The notes below the pieces were generated by a model. It saw nothing but the letters and a program-made list of their open reading frames with translations, ran no database searches and was not told the DNA's origin. From assembly GCA_020443345.1 (NCBI GenBank), contig JAGRIH010000023.1:34611-98610 (forward strand): a stretch of DNA of 64,000 nt, in the 5' to 3' direction. A program made the translations under genes and the position numbers. This stretch comes from Halioglobus sp. (lineage in GTDB: Bacteria > Pseudomonadota > Gammaproteobacteria > Pseudomonadales > Halieaceae). Within the stretch, counting starts at the first letter, position 1; every line of letters begins with the position of its first letter. Positions 8,774-18,010 of this stretch are shown in pieces.

Positions 8774-10351
8774 CTACTCGACAAACGTCCCCGTCGGCAG
8801 CTTGCGGTGCGGGAACTTCTCGATAGCCCGGCGGTGCTTGCCAATCAGGCGCTGGAAGGGCACCACGTAGGATAGCTGGTAGTACATCGAGCCGAACTTC
8901 TCGCCCGGATCGCGGGTGATATTGTACACCTCCATGTTCGGCAAGCCGCCCTGGCTGCCGGGCTTGATGTGCAGTTTCATGTTGTCCATGCGCACCGCTG
9001 CCAGCCGGTTGCCGCTGTAGTGGAAAATGTAATTGCGGCGACCGTGCCCGTTGCCGTTGAGCAGCAGCGCCGTCTGGTCCAGGCCGTCGACCACCCGGTC
9101 GGAGGGTATCTCGTCCCGCACGCCGGCGATTCGGGCCGCGGTGGTAAAGAGGTCGGTGGTGGACAGCAGGTCGATGACGGTCTGCCCCGGCTCGATCATG
9201 CCGGGCCACCAGGCGATACCGGGAGTGCGCACGCCGCCTTCGTAGACTTCGCCCTTGCCGCCGCGCAGCCAGGAGTAGCCGCTGTTGGGCCAGAAGGCAT
9301 ACATCGGGCCGTTGTCACTGACCCACACCACCAGGGTATTCTCGGCAATGCCCTGCTCGCGCAGGGTGTCCAGTAGCTCCTGCACGTAGTCGTCGTGTTG
9401 CGCCAACTCCGCGGACTGCAGGTTGGGCACGTCGTAGCCGGGCCGGCCGCGGAAGGCTTTGGGCGAGGCCGCCATCTGCTGCGCATAGCTGGCCCAGTAG
9501 ATGAAGAAGGGCTGCTCCGCTTGGGCATTGTCACGAATGTAGTTTTTTATGCGCTCGATATTGCCGCTTTCCATAGTGGGCATCGAGGTCGCGCCCAAGG
9601 GCTCCACCTCCCGGCGCCCCTTGCCCTTGATCCCTTCGAAGTGGCCGTGCACCTCGATACCGTACTTCTCCTGGTAGTCCTCCAGGGTCCCGGGGAAGTC
9701 GTACTCGAAGCCATTGCCGTCGATAGTTTCGGCCTTGTAGAAGGCATCCATGTTGGCCCAGGAGTAAGGCTTGCCGTTGTACAGGCCGTAGTAGGCGTAG
9801 TCGAAACCCTGGTTTTCCGGGGCGTGTTCTTCCAGTTCACCCACATGCCACTTGCCGAACATGGCCGTTTTGTAGCCGGCCTGCGCGAGCATCTCGGCCA
9901 CCGTGACTTCCCCGTCGGCCAGGCCCTGCTGCTGGCCGGGCCACAGCACGACATCGACGCCGGTGCGCACCGGGTAGCGCCCGGTCAGCAGCGCCAGGCG
10001 CGTGGGGGTGCAGGAGGGCTCGGAGTAGTGCGACATGAACTTCATGCCCTGCTGCGCCATGGCGTCCAGGTTGGGCGTGGGTGTGCCGCGCAGGATGCCG
10101 CCGCTGTAGGAGCCCAGCTCGCCCCAGCCGATATCGTCCGCCAGGATGTAGACGATATTCGGCCGCTTGCCGTATTTTTGCTCGAGTTCGGCCAGTCGCT
10201 CATCCAGCGCCGCGTCTTCCTGCGCCCATTGCTGGGCGTGTTTCTTCTGTGCCTCGACAAAGGGCTGATCGGGCTGGTAAGCGTGCGCGACACCGCCGAG
10301 CAAGAGTGCACTCAGAACAGCGGCACCGGGCTGTGGTCTTTGAAACAACAT
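8774..10351 (-). CDS. Arylsulfatase (type I, formylglycine-dependent), secreted
   Basis: A 525-residue sulfatase that cleaves sulfate esters. The maturation motif is C114-T-P-T-R, where Cys would become formylglycine, followed by LLTGRYPVRTG. The first metal-binding aspartates are in LADDIGWGE (residues 70-78), and further metal or substrate residues are near VSDNGP. An N-terminal signal peptide ending GGVAHA points to export. The ATG at 10351 has GGAG six bases before it; an upstream TTG at 10363 has none. It lies 13 bases after the TonB-dependent receptor on the same strand, so the two are probably co-transcribed and act on a sulfated organic compound taken up or processed at the outer membrane. 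Confidence 0.93.
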   Translation of the reverse strand: MLFQRPQPGAAVLSALLLGGVAHAYQPDQPFVEAQKKHAQQWAQEDAALDERLAELEQKYGKRPNIVYILADDIGWGELGSYSGGILRGTPTPNLDAMAQQGMKFMSHYSEPSCTPTRLALLTGRYPVRTGVDVVLWPGQQQGLADGEVTVAEMLAQAGYKTAMFGKWHVGELEEHAPENQGFDYAYYGLYNGKPYSWANMDAFYKAETIDGNGFEYDFPGTLEDYQEKYGIEVHGHFEGIKGKGRREVEPLGATSMPTMESGNIERIKNYIRDNAQAEQPFFIYWASYAQQMAASPKAFRGRPGYDVPNLQSAELAQHDDYVQELLDTLREQGIAENTLVVWVSDNGPMYAFWPNSGYSWLRGGKGEVYEGGVRTPGIAWWPGMIEPGQTVIDLLSTTDLFTTAARIAGVRDEIPSDRVVDGLDQTALLLNGNGHGRRNYIFHYSGNRLAAVRMDNMKLHIKPGSQGGLPNMEVYNITRDPGEKFGSMYYQLSYVVPFQRLIGKHRRAIEKFPHRKLPTGTFVE

Positions 10352-10364
10352 AGTCAACTCCAAT

Positions 10365-12740
10365 TTAAAAATTCAGCCGGGCCTGCACTGCCACGGCCCT
10401 GGGCATGTCCACCATGCGAAAATACGTGCCCGCCATAAAGCCGCCGCCGAGTCCGTCATTGCCGAAATTGGTGGTGGTCTCATCGTTCAGGTTGCGCCCG
10501 ATGAGCGAGAGCTCCCAGCGCCCGCCGGTATCCGCCAGGGTCAATCTGGCGTCGTACTTGGTGTAGGAATCCTGGTAGAGGTTGGGGTCCAGGTCCAGCG
10601 ACAGGGCAAACTCATCGGAATACACCATCTGCACGAAGCCGATCAGCTCCAGCGCCGCCCCCAGCGGCCAGACATACTCGGCACTGGCGGTCACACTGAC
10701 ATCGGGCGCGTACTGCAGCGACTGACCGCTCAAATCCTGCGTCCCGGCAGCCGGGTTCGGACAGGTAGCGGCGAGCACCTGGTGGGTATTGCAGGGCGCG
10801 TCTTCATAGTCGTCGTACTCGGCGTCCAGCCAGGCCCCGGCGATGTTCAGCGTGAGGCGCTCGGTCGCGGCCCACTTCAGATCCGCCTCGATACCCTGGG
10901 TGGTTGCCGATGCCGCATTGCCCACATTGAACGTGGTGTTGGCGGAGTCCAGCGCACTCACCTGCAGGTCGTCGTACTCGCTGCGAAACAGGGCCACATT
11001 GAACTGTGCGGCGCCGTCGGCCAGCGTGAGTTTGGCGCCGACTTCAAAGGCGGTGACCTCCTCTTCCTCGAACTCGAAACTGTTCAGGTTGCCGCTCTGT
11101 GGCGCACTGAACTGGTGATCGAAGCCGCCGCCCTTGAAGCCGCGCCGCGCGCTGGCGTAATACATGCTGTCGTGGGTGGCGTGCCAGGTTATGTTCAGCG
11201 TCGGAGAAAAGGCGTTTTCCGTCCTGTCGCCGCTCACCCGGTGCGCCGGCGCCGCGGGGTTGGGCGCGCCGGGCCCGGGCAGCAGCACCGGGTTCAATAC
11301 CGCCGGCGTGACGGTGTACAGTTCAGTGCCGAACTGCACCTGGTCGGCCTCCTTTTTTTCGCGCGTGTAGCGCCCGCCCAGGGTGATGCCCCAGCGTTCG
11401 CTGAACCGCCAGGTGACATTGCCGAACAGGGCGTAGGTGTCGCCCTCCTGGTCGGTGCGGATCAGGTTGGAGCCGATGGTATCGATACCCGGCAGCGCCG
11501 CAAAATCGCGGCGGAAGTGGGTGGTCTGCTCGGTGTGCTGCACGAAGACGCCGGCAATGTAGTCCATGGCACCGCCAGTATCCGATACCATGCGCAGTTC
11601 CTGTGACCACTGCTCGTAATCCTCGGTCGCCTCCATTCCCGCGATTTCGGCAATGGTCGCGTCGATATCCGCCTCGTCCAGGGTCTGGTATTCGGCGTAG
11701 CCGGTCAGGGAGGTGACGGTCACGCCCTCCAGCTCCCAGTTGAGCGTCACGCCGTAGATATCGAAGTCCGTTTCGAAGCCTTCGAAGTTGCCTCTACCGT
11801 GGTGGGTATTGACCACGTTGCGGTGATAGTTTGCCGCGCAGTCCTCGCCCTGTGCCACCAGGGAATTGAACAGCGCGCCCGCCGGCGCCGGGCCGGGGCC
11901 GTCGGGATCGAAGTTACGCAGCGGCGCACCGCACAGCGACAACTGCCGGGTGCGGCCCTGGCGATCGAAATCGCCCGTCTGCACCATCAGGGTTGCAGCG
12001 GCGTTCTCCGCCAGGTCCCACACCAGGGTGAGACGCGCTGTCATGTCGTCCTGTTCCTGCTGGTCATCGCCGGTAATATCGTTGTGGACGTAACCGTCGC
12101 GGTCGTCCACCCGCGCCGCCAGGCGCGCGCGCAGGTTCTCTGTCAGGGAACCGGACACGGCGCCCTCGACGGTGTAGCCCTCGTTGGCTTCGAACTCCCA
12201 GGTGGGCGAAATCCAGGCCTCAAACTCCTGCGTCGGCTTTGCCGTGGTAATATTGATGGCACCGCCGGAGGTATTCTTGCCGATCAGGGCGCCCTGCGGC
12301 CCCTTCAGCACCTCCACCCGCTCAACGTCGAGAAAGGTGGCCCGCCCGAAGCGGCTGCGCCCGAAGAAAAAGCCATCCACCACCTGCCCCACGGCCTGCT
12401 CGAAGCCGTAGTTGGGGCCGGAGCCGATGCCGCGCATGAACATGTTGTCGCTGCCGGAAACGGCCTCGGAAAACTGGAAGTTGGGAATGGACGGCGCCAG
12501 GTCCTCCATTTTTGCAATGCCGGCCGAGCGCAGGCTGCTGCCGGTTACCGCCGTGATTGAAATGGGCACGTCCTGCAAGCTCTCCTCGCGTTTCTGCGCA
12601 GTGACCACTACCTCTTCCAGCACGGCCGCCTGCAGCGAATTACCGGTCAGCCCCAGCAGGGCTGACATGGTGCAGGCCTCCAGCAGAGACCTGTGCTTAA
12701 ACTCACCGGTTGACGTGACTGCTACGGGGCTGTTTTTCAT
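10365..12740 (-). CDS. TonB-dependent outer-membrane receptor
   Basis: A 791-residue TonB-dependent transporter. After the signal peptide, the TonB box/plug start reads EEVVVTAQKREESLQDVPIS, typical of the large IroN/FecA-like group in which VVVTAQKREE is characteristic of carbon-substrate receptors. The plug is followed by a long beta-barrel ending in an aromatic-terminated strand (AVAVQARLNF). The ATG at 12740 is preferred over an upstream codon at 12809 because it is directly followed by a normal signal sequence and has AGGA upstream. It heads an operon with the arylsulfatase and is divergent from an AraC regulator, so uptake of a sulfated or sterol-like substrate is a reasonable inference; the ligand is not known. 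Confidence 0.93.
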   Translation of the reverse strand: MKNSPVAVTSTGEFKHRSLLEACTMSALLGLTGNSLQAAVLEEVVVTAQKREESLQDVPISITAVTGSSLRSAGIAKMEDLAPSIPNFQFSEAVSGSDNMFMRGIGSGPNYGFEQAVGQVVDGFFFGRSRFGRATFLDVERVEVLKGPQGALIGKNTSGGAINITTAKPTQEFEAWISPTWEFEANEGYTVEGAVSGSLTENLRARLAARVDDRDGYVHNDITGDDQQEQDDMTARLTLVWDLAENAAATLMVQTGDFDRQGRTRQLSLCGAPLRNFDPDGPGPAPAGALFNSLVAQGEDCAANYHRNVVNTHHGRGNFEGFETDFDIYGVTLNWELEGVTVTSLTGYAEYQTLDEADIDATIAEIAGMEATEDYEQWSQELRMVSDTGGAMDYIAGVFVQHTEQTTHFRRDFAALPGIDTIGSNLIRTDQEGDTYALFGNVTWRFSERWGITLGGRYTREKKEADQVQFGTELYTVTPAVLNPVLLPGPGAPNPAAPAHRVSGDRTENAFSPTLNITWHATHDSMYYASARRGFKGGGFDHQFSAPQSGNLNSFEFEEEEVTAFEVGAKLTLADGAAQFNVALFRSEYDDLQVSALDSANTTFNVGNAASATTQGIEADLKWAATERLTLNIAGAWLDAEYDDYEDAPCNTHQVLAATCPNPAAGTQDLSGQSLQYAPDVSVTASAEYVWPLGAALELIGFVQMVYSDEFALSLDLDPNLYQDSYTKYDARLTLADTGGRWELSLIGRNLNDETTTNFGNDGLGGGFMAGTYFRMVDMPRAVAVQARLNF

Positions 12741-12917
12741 TATCCGTGTCCTGTTTATTCTAAAGATCGAAGTGGACGGGGCCTGCTCACACGCCCTGCC
12801 GCCAACCACGCCCTAAACTTACCCAAGGGCGGCGGTCGGGAGTGATGCAAAAAACGCAGGCAGTTGTCGCTACGCGCAATTATTGCGTCCGGCCAGGCCC
12901 TCTGCTACGGTTCAGAC

Positions 12918-12939
12918 CATAGCCACACGCATAGCCACA
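12918..12939. promoter_or_regulatory. Candidate operator: two direct copies of CATAGCCACA
   Basis: The 263-base region between the divergent TonB receptor and AraC genes contains CATAGCCACA at 12918 and again at 12930. The 12-base period is roughly one helical turn, as expected for an AraC-family site. A short inverted repeat, CGCAAT-T-ATTGCG, lies at 12875-12887. Binding is inference. Confidence 0.35.
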
Positions 12940-13003
12940 GCAAGAGTAACGACAGGGCTGCTCAGGTGATTTACAACCATTTTCGCTATCAATTGCGCCC
13001 CTT

Positions 13004-13996
13004 ATGCATAATTTTCTGCTAGACAGCCGGGCGCCCCCGCTGGCGTCACACAAGTTCCTCGACGCCCGGACGCTGGCGGATGCGGAGCAGGCCCTGGAGA
13101 CGGCGGTAGAGCCGCGCCGTTTCGTTGCCTGCAGGAACTCCAGGAAAAACGGGATACAGATAAACCGCTATCAGTTGGCAGACGTGCAGATCTTCGGTAT
13201 GCACTTTGACGGCCCGCTCAAGATCGCCTCTGAAACGCTGGAGTCGGTCAACATTATTATTCCCATCCACGGCCGGGTACGCAGCGATCTCGGCGACAGG
13301 ACTATCGTGCTGAGTCGGGGGCGGGCACGGGTCGATTCGCCCGGGGGCCGGGTGGCCGTCGAGTGGGAGTCCAGCAGCACCTCGGTAGTGACCCGCATTC
13401 CGCGGAGCACCCTGCAGCACTATTGCTGCAAGCTGTTTGATCTCGAGTTGCAGCGGGAGATCCGCTTTGCACCGACCCTGGACTTCACCACGGCCGCAGG
13501 CACCAGCCTGTTCAATGTTCTCAACATGATTTTGCTCGAGGCCGATGCGCCCGATTCACTCCTCAACCGCGGTGTACTGATGCAGCCGTTCCAGGAAACC
13601 CTGGTGACCGCCCTGCTGAGCGCGCAGCCACACTCCCTGGCCAGCGAACTACAGCACAGCGGCCGGCAGGTCCGGCCGTTCTACATCAAGCGAGCGGTGG
13701 ACTATATTCACGCCAACCTCGAGCAGGTGATCACCCTGACCGATCTGGTGGAAGCGACCGGCGTCAGCCTGCGCAGCCTGCAGTCGGGCTTTGCCCGGCA
13801 CTACAGCCTCGGACCAAACGCCTTCATCAGACAGTGCAAGATGCACCGCGCCAGAGAAGAGCTGATAGCGGCCAGTCCCATCGATGTCACGGTGGCCGAC
13901 GTTGCCGCAAAGTGGGGCTTTTACAATCCCGGTAACTTTAGCCGGAATTACCAGAAGCTGTTCGGCGAGAGACCTTCCGAAACACTGCGGCGCTAG
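13004..13996 (+). CDS. AraC-family transcriptional regulator
   Basis: A 330-residue regulator. The N-terminal two thirds form an AraC-type effector-binding cupin-like domain, and the C-terminus holds the double helix-turn-helix (LTDLVEATGVSLRSLQSGF and VADVAAKWGFYNPGNFSRNY, ending GERPSETL). The start is an ATG with no clear Shine-Dalgarno. It is divergent from the TonB receptor-arylsulfatase operon and is therefore its likely regulator. It belongs to a different subfamily from the AraC protein at 6831. Confidence 0.9.
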   Translation: MHNFLLDSRAPPLASHKFLDARTLADAEQALETAVEPRRFVACRNSRKNGIQINRYQLADVQIFGMHFDGPLKIASETLESVNIIIPIHGRVRSDLGDRTIVLSRGRARVDSPGGRVAVEWESSSTSVVTRIPRSTLQHYCCKLFDLELQREIRFAPTLDFTTAAGTSLFNVLNMILLEADAPDSLLNRGVLMQPFQETLVTALLSAQPHSLASELQHSGRQVRPFYIKRAVDYIHANLEQVITLTDLVEATGVSLRSLQSGFARHYSLGPNAFIRQCKMHRAREELIAASPIDVTVADVAAKWGFYNPGNFSRNYQKLFGERPSETLRR

Positions 13997-14082
13997 AGCT
14001 GTTCCCCCTAAGCGCGAGCGATTTTGACCGGCCCATGCATCTGCGTATATCCTGAAGCCCTTGGGTCAGGTAGCGCACTTGC

Positions 14083-14367
14083 ATGGCGGTTTTCTCCACC
14101 ATATGGGTGTTGTCGCTGCTGCGGCGATTACTTGCCCTCAGCGTGCTTTGGCTCTTGCTGGCCGGTGCCACGGGTGCCGCCTCATGGGTTGTCGGCGCCC
14201 CCGCCGTGTTGATCGCCGCTATCGTCAGTACACATCTGGTACCGCGCACCCATGTCAACGTCACCCGTCTTGTACGTTTTCTCCCCGCGTTTCTTCTGCG
14301 CTCGCTGGCCGCCGCCTTCGACGTCGCCTTCGTGCGCCGCGCGTCGCCGGCCCGGGAGACTCAATGA
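14083..14367 (+). pseudogene. mnhE/mrpE remnant, Na+/H+ antiporter subunit E, C-terminal half missing
   Basis: A 94-codon frame whose protein matches the N-terminal part of MnhE/MrpE: two hydrophobic spans (LLALSVLWLLLAG and a VVGAPAVLIAAIVST segment), then RLVRFLPAFLLRSLAAAFDV and RRA. Normal MnhE runs on for a further 50-70 residues containing a conserved LANLIT-like core, which is absent. The stop overlaps the next start region, and no mnhF follows. This suggests a deletion removed the end of mnhE and all of mnhF. It is the first gene of a decayed Mrp operon. Confidence 0.65.
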
Positions 14368-14657
14368 TGGACTGAATCGCCGCTGGCTGCCTGCTACTCG
14401 GCGGATTTTTCTTCTTCGCGGGCACGCTGGGCCTGCTGCGCTTCCCGGATGTTTATACGCGCCTGCATGCACTCACGAAGGCCGACAATGTCGGCTTTGG
14501 CCTGGTGGTTGCCGGGCTGTCACTCCAGTCTGGCTGCCCGGCAGGGGCCGGCAAGATGTTGCTGGTCTGGTGGCTGGTGCTGGTGGCGAGCGCGAGCGTC
14601 GCCCACCTGGTTTCCCGTGATAGCCTGCGCCGCGGAGTAAAGCCGTGGACGCGATGA
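14364..14657 (+). pseudogene. mnhG/mrpG with a premature stop at codon 4
   Basis: From ATG 14364, preceded by GGGAG, the frame reads Met-Met-Asp and then TGA at 14373-14375. It then stays open to 14657 with an unmistakable MnhG sequence: GFFFFAGTLGLLRFPDVYTR, LHALTKADNVGFGLVVAGL. The family usually has a residue such as Trp or Leu at this position, and TGG to TGA is a one-base change. As it stands the subunit cannot be made from the normal start. The 3' end overlaps the next start (ATGA). Confidence 0.75.
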
Positions 14658-14905
14658 CGATAATTTGACTGGGCGTTCGATGGCGGACTTGCCGCGGGAC
14701 TGCTGGGGCTGGCCTGGCACTGCCTGTTCAGCCGCGACCTGTTCGAGTCAGTCGTGCTGTTTGTGGCGTTTGGTCTGCTCATGGCGTTGGCATGGATGCG
14801 GCCATGGCCGAGGCGGCGATCGGCGCCGGTCTGACCGGCGCGCTGCTGATGTCTGCGCTGGGGCGTCTCGAGCGCCTGCGCACCGGCCCGAAGGAGGGCG
14901 CGTGA
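14654..14905 (+). pseudogene. DUF4040/MbhD-like antiporter subunit with two compensating frameshifts
   Basis: The ATG at 14654 overlaps the mnhG stop but reads only four codons before TGA. From 14664 to about 14792 a different frame encodes a DUF4040 segment (FDGGLAAGLLGLAWHCLFSR, LFESVVLFVAFGLLMALAW). The original frame then resumes as AMAEAAIGAGLTGALLMSAL to a stop at 14903-14905. The conserved stretch normally found between LAW and AEAAIGAGLTGA is missing. Start and end are in one frame and the middle in another, which points to two separate indels. Confidence 0.65.
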
Positions 14906-15165
14906 TCGCCTTCGCCCGCCGGAGTTTCGCTGTATTGCTGGCGCTGATCGCTGCCGGCGCGGGATATGCCGTGCTGCAGATCCCGGCCTCCGGAGGTGGA
15001 CTGTCCGCGCCGGTGATGGCGCGCCTGTCAGAGACCGGCGTCGGATACCCGGTGGACGCGGCGGGAACGCTGATTCTAGTGATCGAGAGCTTTGCCATGC
15101 TGTCCATTGCCTTCACGCTGCACACCTTAGTTGCCGGCACGGCGCGTATCGGCGCCCACCAATGA
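14902..15165 (+). pseudogene. MbhE/MnhB-like antiporter subunit, probably shortened
   Basis: An open 87-codon frame from GTG 14902, with AAGGAGGG about six bases upstream and overlapping the preceding stop. The protein has one N-terminal span (FAVLLALIAAGAGYAVL), a LSETGVGYPVDA segment recalling the ETGV.NPVTAVLLNFR region of MnhB/MbhE subunits, and a second span. The NFR.YDT core of the family is not seen, so this is either a divergent subunit or one with an internal deletion. It is called a pseudogene because of its operon context; the frame itself is open. Confidence 0.45.
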
Positions 15166-15320
15166 AACCGGCGCAGCTGTATGCATTGCTCGGCATCGGA
15201 CTGACCTGCACGGCACTTTACGCGCTGGCGCTGGCATCAGCGTCTATTCGACGGCGTATTTCTCTGCCTCCTCTGCGCGGCATTTCTGGCCGCTGTGGTT
15301 CCTGCTGCTCGCAGCAATGA
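15162..15320 (+). pseudogene. mnhC/NuoK-like remnant (N-terminus only)
   Basis: ATG 15162 overlaps the preceding stop. The first 24 residues (MKPAQLYALLGIGLTCTALY) match the first membrane helix of MnhC/NuoK subunits. After ALALA the frame turns into unrelated Arg/Cys-rich sequence and stops at 15320, while the sequence of an MnhD-type subunit begins in another frame at about 15233. A deletion joining mnhC to the middle of mnhD explains this. Confidence 0.55.
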
Positions 15321-16413
15321 ATGCACTGTTCCTGTCCCGAGATCTGTTCAACCTGTATGTAACGCTGGAACTGGTGGGCCTCGCCGCGGTGGCATTGACC
15401 GCCATGCGGGGTCAGCGCGAGGCGCTGGTGGCCGCGATGCGCTACCTGCTGACGACGCTGCTGGGCTCCATGACCTACCTTCTCGCTGTGGCCCTGCTGT
15501 ACACAGCGCCGGCAGCGTGGACCTGGTGCAGGTAGGTCTGGCTGCCATACCGGCCCCGGTGGCGGTCGCTGCCTTTGCCGCCATGGCGATTGGACCGTTG
15601 CTGAAGACGGCGCTGTTCCCGTTTCATTTCTGGCTGCCGGCGGCGCATTCGAGTGCGTCGGCACCGGTAAGTGCGGCCCTGTCCGCGCTCGTGGTCAGGG
15701 TGGGGTTTTATGTCCTGCTACGGCTGTGGATCGAGGTGTTCCCCGGTATTGGCGGTGGGGCTGCGAATCTGCTGGCAATTCTCGGTGGGGTCGCGGTGAT
15801 CTGGGGATCTGTGCAGGCCACCCTGCAGGAGCGGGCCAAGATGCTTGTCGCCTATTCCACGGTCGCGCAGCTCGGGTACTTCTTTCTCCCCCTACCATTG
15901 GTCGTCCCTGGCAGTTCGATCGCCTGGGGCGGAATTCTCCTGCTGGTGTTCACGCATGGACTGGCGAAGGCGGCCATGTTCATGGCCGCCGGCAACCTGC
16001 TGGCGTTTGCCGGGCACGACCGCATCCGCGATTTCGATCATGTGGTACAGCGCATGCCGCTGACCGCCGCAGCGCTTGGCCTGGCCGGTGTCAGTATCAT
16101 GGGATTGCCGCCGAGTGGCGGCTTCAACGGCAAATGGCTGCTGCTGCAAACGGCCCTGGAGCAGGGGCGTTGGCCGATAGTCCTGGTGTTGCTGCTCGGG
16201 GGTCTGCTGGCGGCTATCTATATGTTCAAGCTGCTGGTGCAAACTTTCACCAGCGGCGCCCCCCAGGGAGAGCCGCGCGCGGTTGCCAGGGCCATGGAGT
16301 GGGCACCATTCGCGCTGGCGACAGCGGCCGTGCTGCTGGGTTTTTTCGGCACGGCCACGCTGGATCTGCTGGCCATCGGCGAGCCATTTGCACCGGGAGC
16401 CAGACTTGATTGA
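15233..16413 (+). pseudogene. mnhD-like proton-translocating subunit, start missing and frameshifted
   Basis: A proton-conducting antiporter subunit of the MnhD/NuoM/NuoN superfamily. It begins abruptly at VYSTAYF with no start codon and continues as FWPLWFLLLAAMNALFLSRD and NLYVTLELVGLAAVALTAM. Near 15500-15515 it changes frame and then reads GSVDLVQVGLAA, FPFHFWLPAAHSSASAPVSA, FTHGLAKAAMFMAAGNLLAF and GLPPSGGFNGKW to the stop at 16413. Both the conserved Lys in the transport region and the GLPPSGGF motif are kept. About 80 N-terminal residues and the frame are lost. Confidence 0.75.
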
Positions 16414-17883
16414 TCCGCTGCTCAGCACGGCGCTTCCCCTGGCGCTGGTCGCCAGCTCCCTGCTGCCCGGACTGGTGATCTTCACTCTCGCCGAGGACAG
16501 CGTGCGCCTGCGCACCGCACTGAACCTGCTGGGTGCGCTGTCCAAGCTGCTGCTGGTCGGACTGATACTCTGGGGCGTTTATCACAAGCTGGCCTTCGAG
16601 GCCCGTTTCGAGCTGCTGCCGAATCTCCCCCTGGTGCTGCGCGCGGACGCCCTGTCCCTGCTGTTCGTCACGCTGTCTGCGCTGCTGTGGTTTCTGACCA
16701 CCATCTATGCCGTCGGCTACCTCGAGCAATCGCCACACAGAAGCCGGTTTTTTGGTTTTTTCAGTCTGTGTGTCACCGCCACCGTCGGCGTCGCTATGGC
16801 GGGCAACCTCCTCACGTTTATCCTGTTCTACGAAATGCTCACGCTGTCCACGTACCCGCTGGTGGTGCATCGCGGTACGGGCGTGGCCCGCCGCGCCGGG
16901 GAGGCCTACCTGCTGTACACCGTGCTTGGCGGCGTGCAGCTTCTGCTGGGTGCGGTCGGGTCTGGCTGTACACGCTGGCGGGCACGCTGGAATTCCGTCC
17001 CCAGGGTATCGTCAGCGGCCTGGACAGCACGCAGCACGCTGCCCTGATCGGGATTTTCATCCTGCTCATCAGCGGACTGGGAGTGAAGGCCGCCCTGTTG
17101 CCCCTGCACGGCTGGTTGCCCGAGGCGATGGTGGCGCCGGCGCCGGTCAGCGCGCTGGCACAGGACGCGCTGCTGTTCTACGCCGGGCTTGCCGTCGCAG
17201 ATTACGCTACCGTCGCTGCACTCCTGCACGTGCACGGACCGAGTCACGCCGGCACGGCAGCCGCTCAGGTTGTGCTGCTGGTGCTCGGCGACCTTATTTT
17301 GTTTGAACTGCTCGTGCACCTTTACGCAGAAGCCCGGACAGCGGAGTTTAACGCCTTGCGCGCCGTCTACCGGGCCGAGGCGGAAGGCCTGGCTTTCGTC
17401 GGGATGTTACTGGTCGCCTCGGGTGGCTGCAGGATCGGCGTGTTGTTGCTGCTTGTTCCACTCCCCGGTTCAGTGCGCCCGTGGCGCCCGGGTGCAGCGC
17501 CGGGGCTGTTCTGCACGGCGCTGGTGGCGGGCGCGCTGAGCGCTGCCAGGCTCATCGACCCGACACTGACCTCGTCCGGGCTCTGGTTCACGCTGCTGGC
17601 CATGCTGGGTGCGGCGTTGGTGCTGTACCTGTTGGCAGTCACCTGCGTGCACGAAAAAGCGCGGATTGACGGCGCGCTCCGACGGCTGTCGGGCGCCGCG
17701 TCACGCGGGGCATCGCTGGGGGCGGGAGGTCTGGATTGGATCGGCAACCTGTGCCGGCGCAGCGCTCCGCGTTTGCGGGCGGTGGAGCGGGGCTTGCTGT
17801 CCTGGCCGGTCGCCGTTGCCACTGCCACCGTGTCCGCCGTGCTCCTCGCCGTGGCATTTTTCAGCGGGGGTGGCCCAAGCTGA
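16406..17883 (+). pseudogene. Second mnhD/NuoM-like subunit, frameshifted and internally deleted
   Basis: It starts at TTG 16406, overlapping the preceding stop, and encodes a MnhD/NuoM-type subunit: LLFVTLSALLWFLTTIYAVG, MAGNLLTFILFYEMLTLSTY and PLVVHRGTGVARRAGEAYLL. Around 16958-16965 the frame changes by one and resumes as WLYTLAGTLEFRPQG. GIFILLISGLGVKAALLPLH and GWLPEAMVAPAPVSAL follow. The usual HAVAVVKAG segment after APVSAL is missing, and the C-terminal part (LGDLILFELLVHLY..., ending WPVAVATATVSAVLL) is a poor match to any single subunit. It may be a fusion of two paralogues by deletion. Confidence 0.7.
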
Positions 17884-18010
17884 CGCCGCGAACTGCAGGG
17901 TATATCCCGGCACCGTCGCCGCCTCGATGCAGAAACCGGATTGGTCGCTCCTCAGCCGGCCCTGTCCCAATACCCGCTCGGCAAATGTCGATGATCGGGT
18001 CGCGACCCGA

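Noticed and set aside
14373..14375. In-frame TGA in mnhG as a selenocysteine codon
   Set aside because: MnhG is not a selenoprotein family, the position is at the variable N-terminus, and the neighbouring genes carry independent lesions.
14083..17883. Lesions in the Mrp operon as assembly errors
   Set aside because: This cannot be excluded from sequence alone. But several lesions are deletions of whole segments, and the very long neighbouring genes are free of frameshifts, so true decay is favoured.
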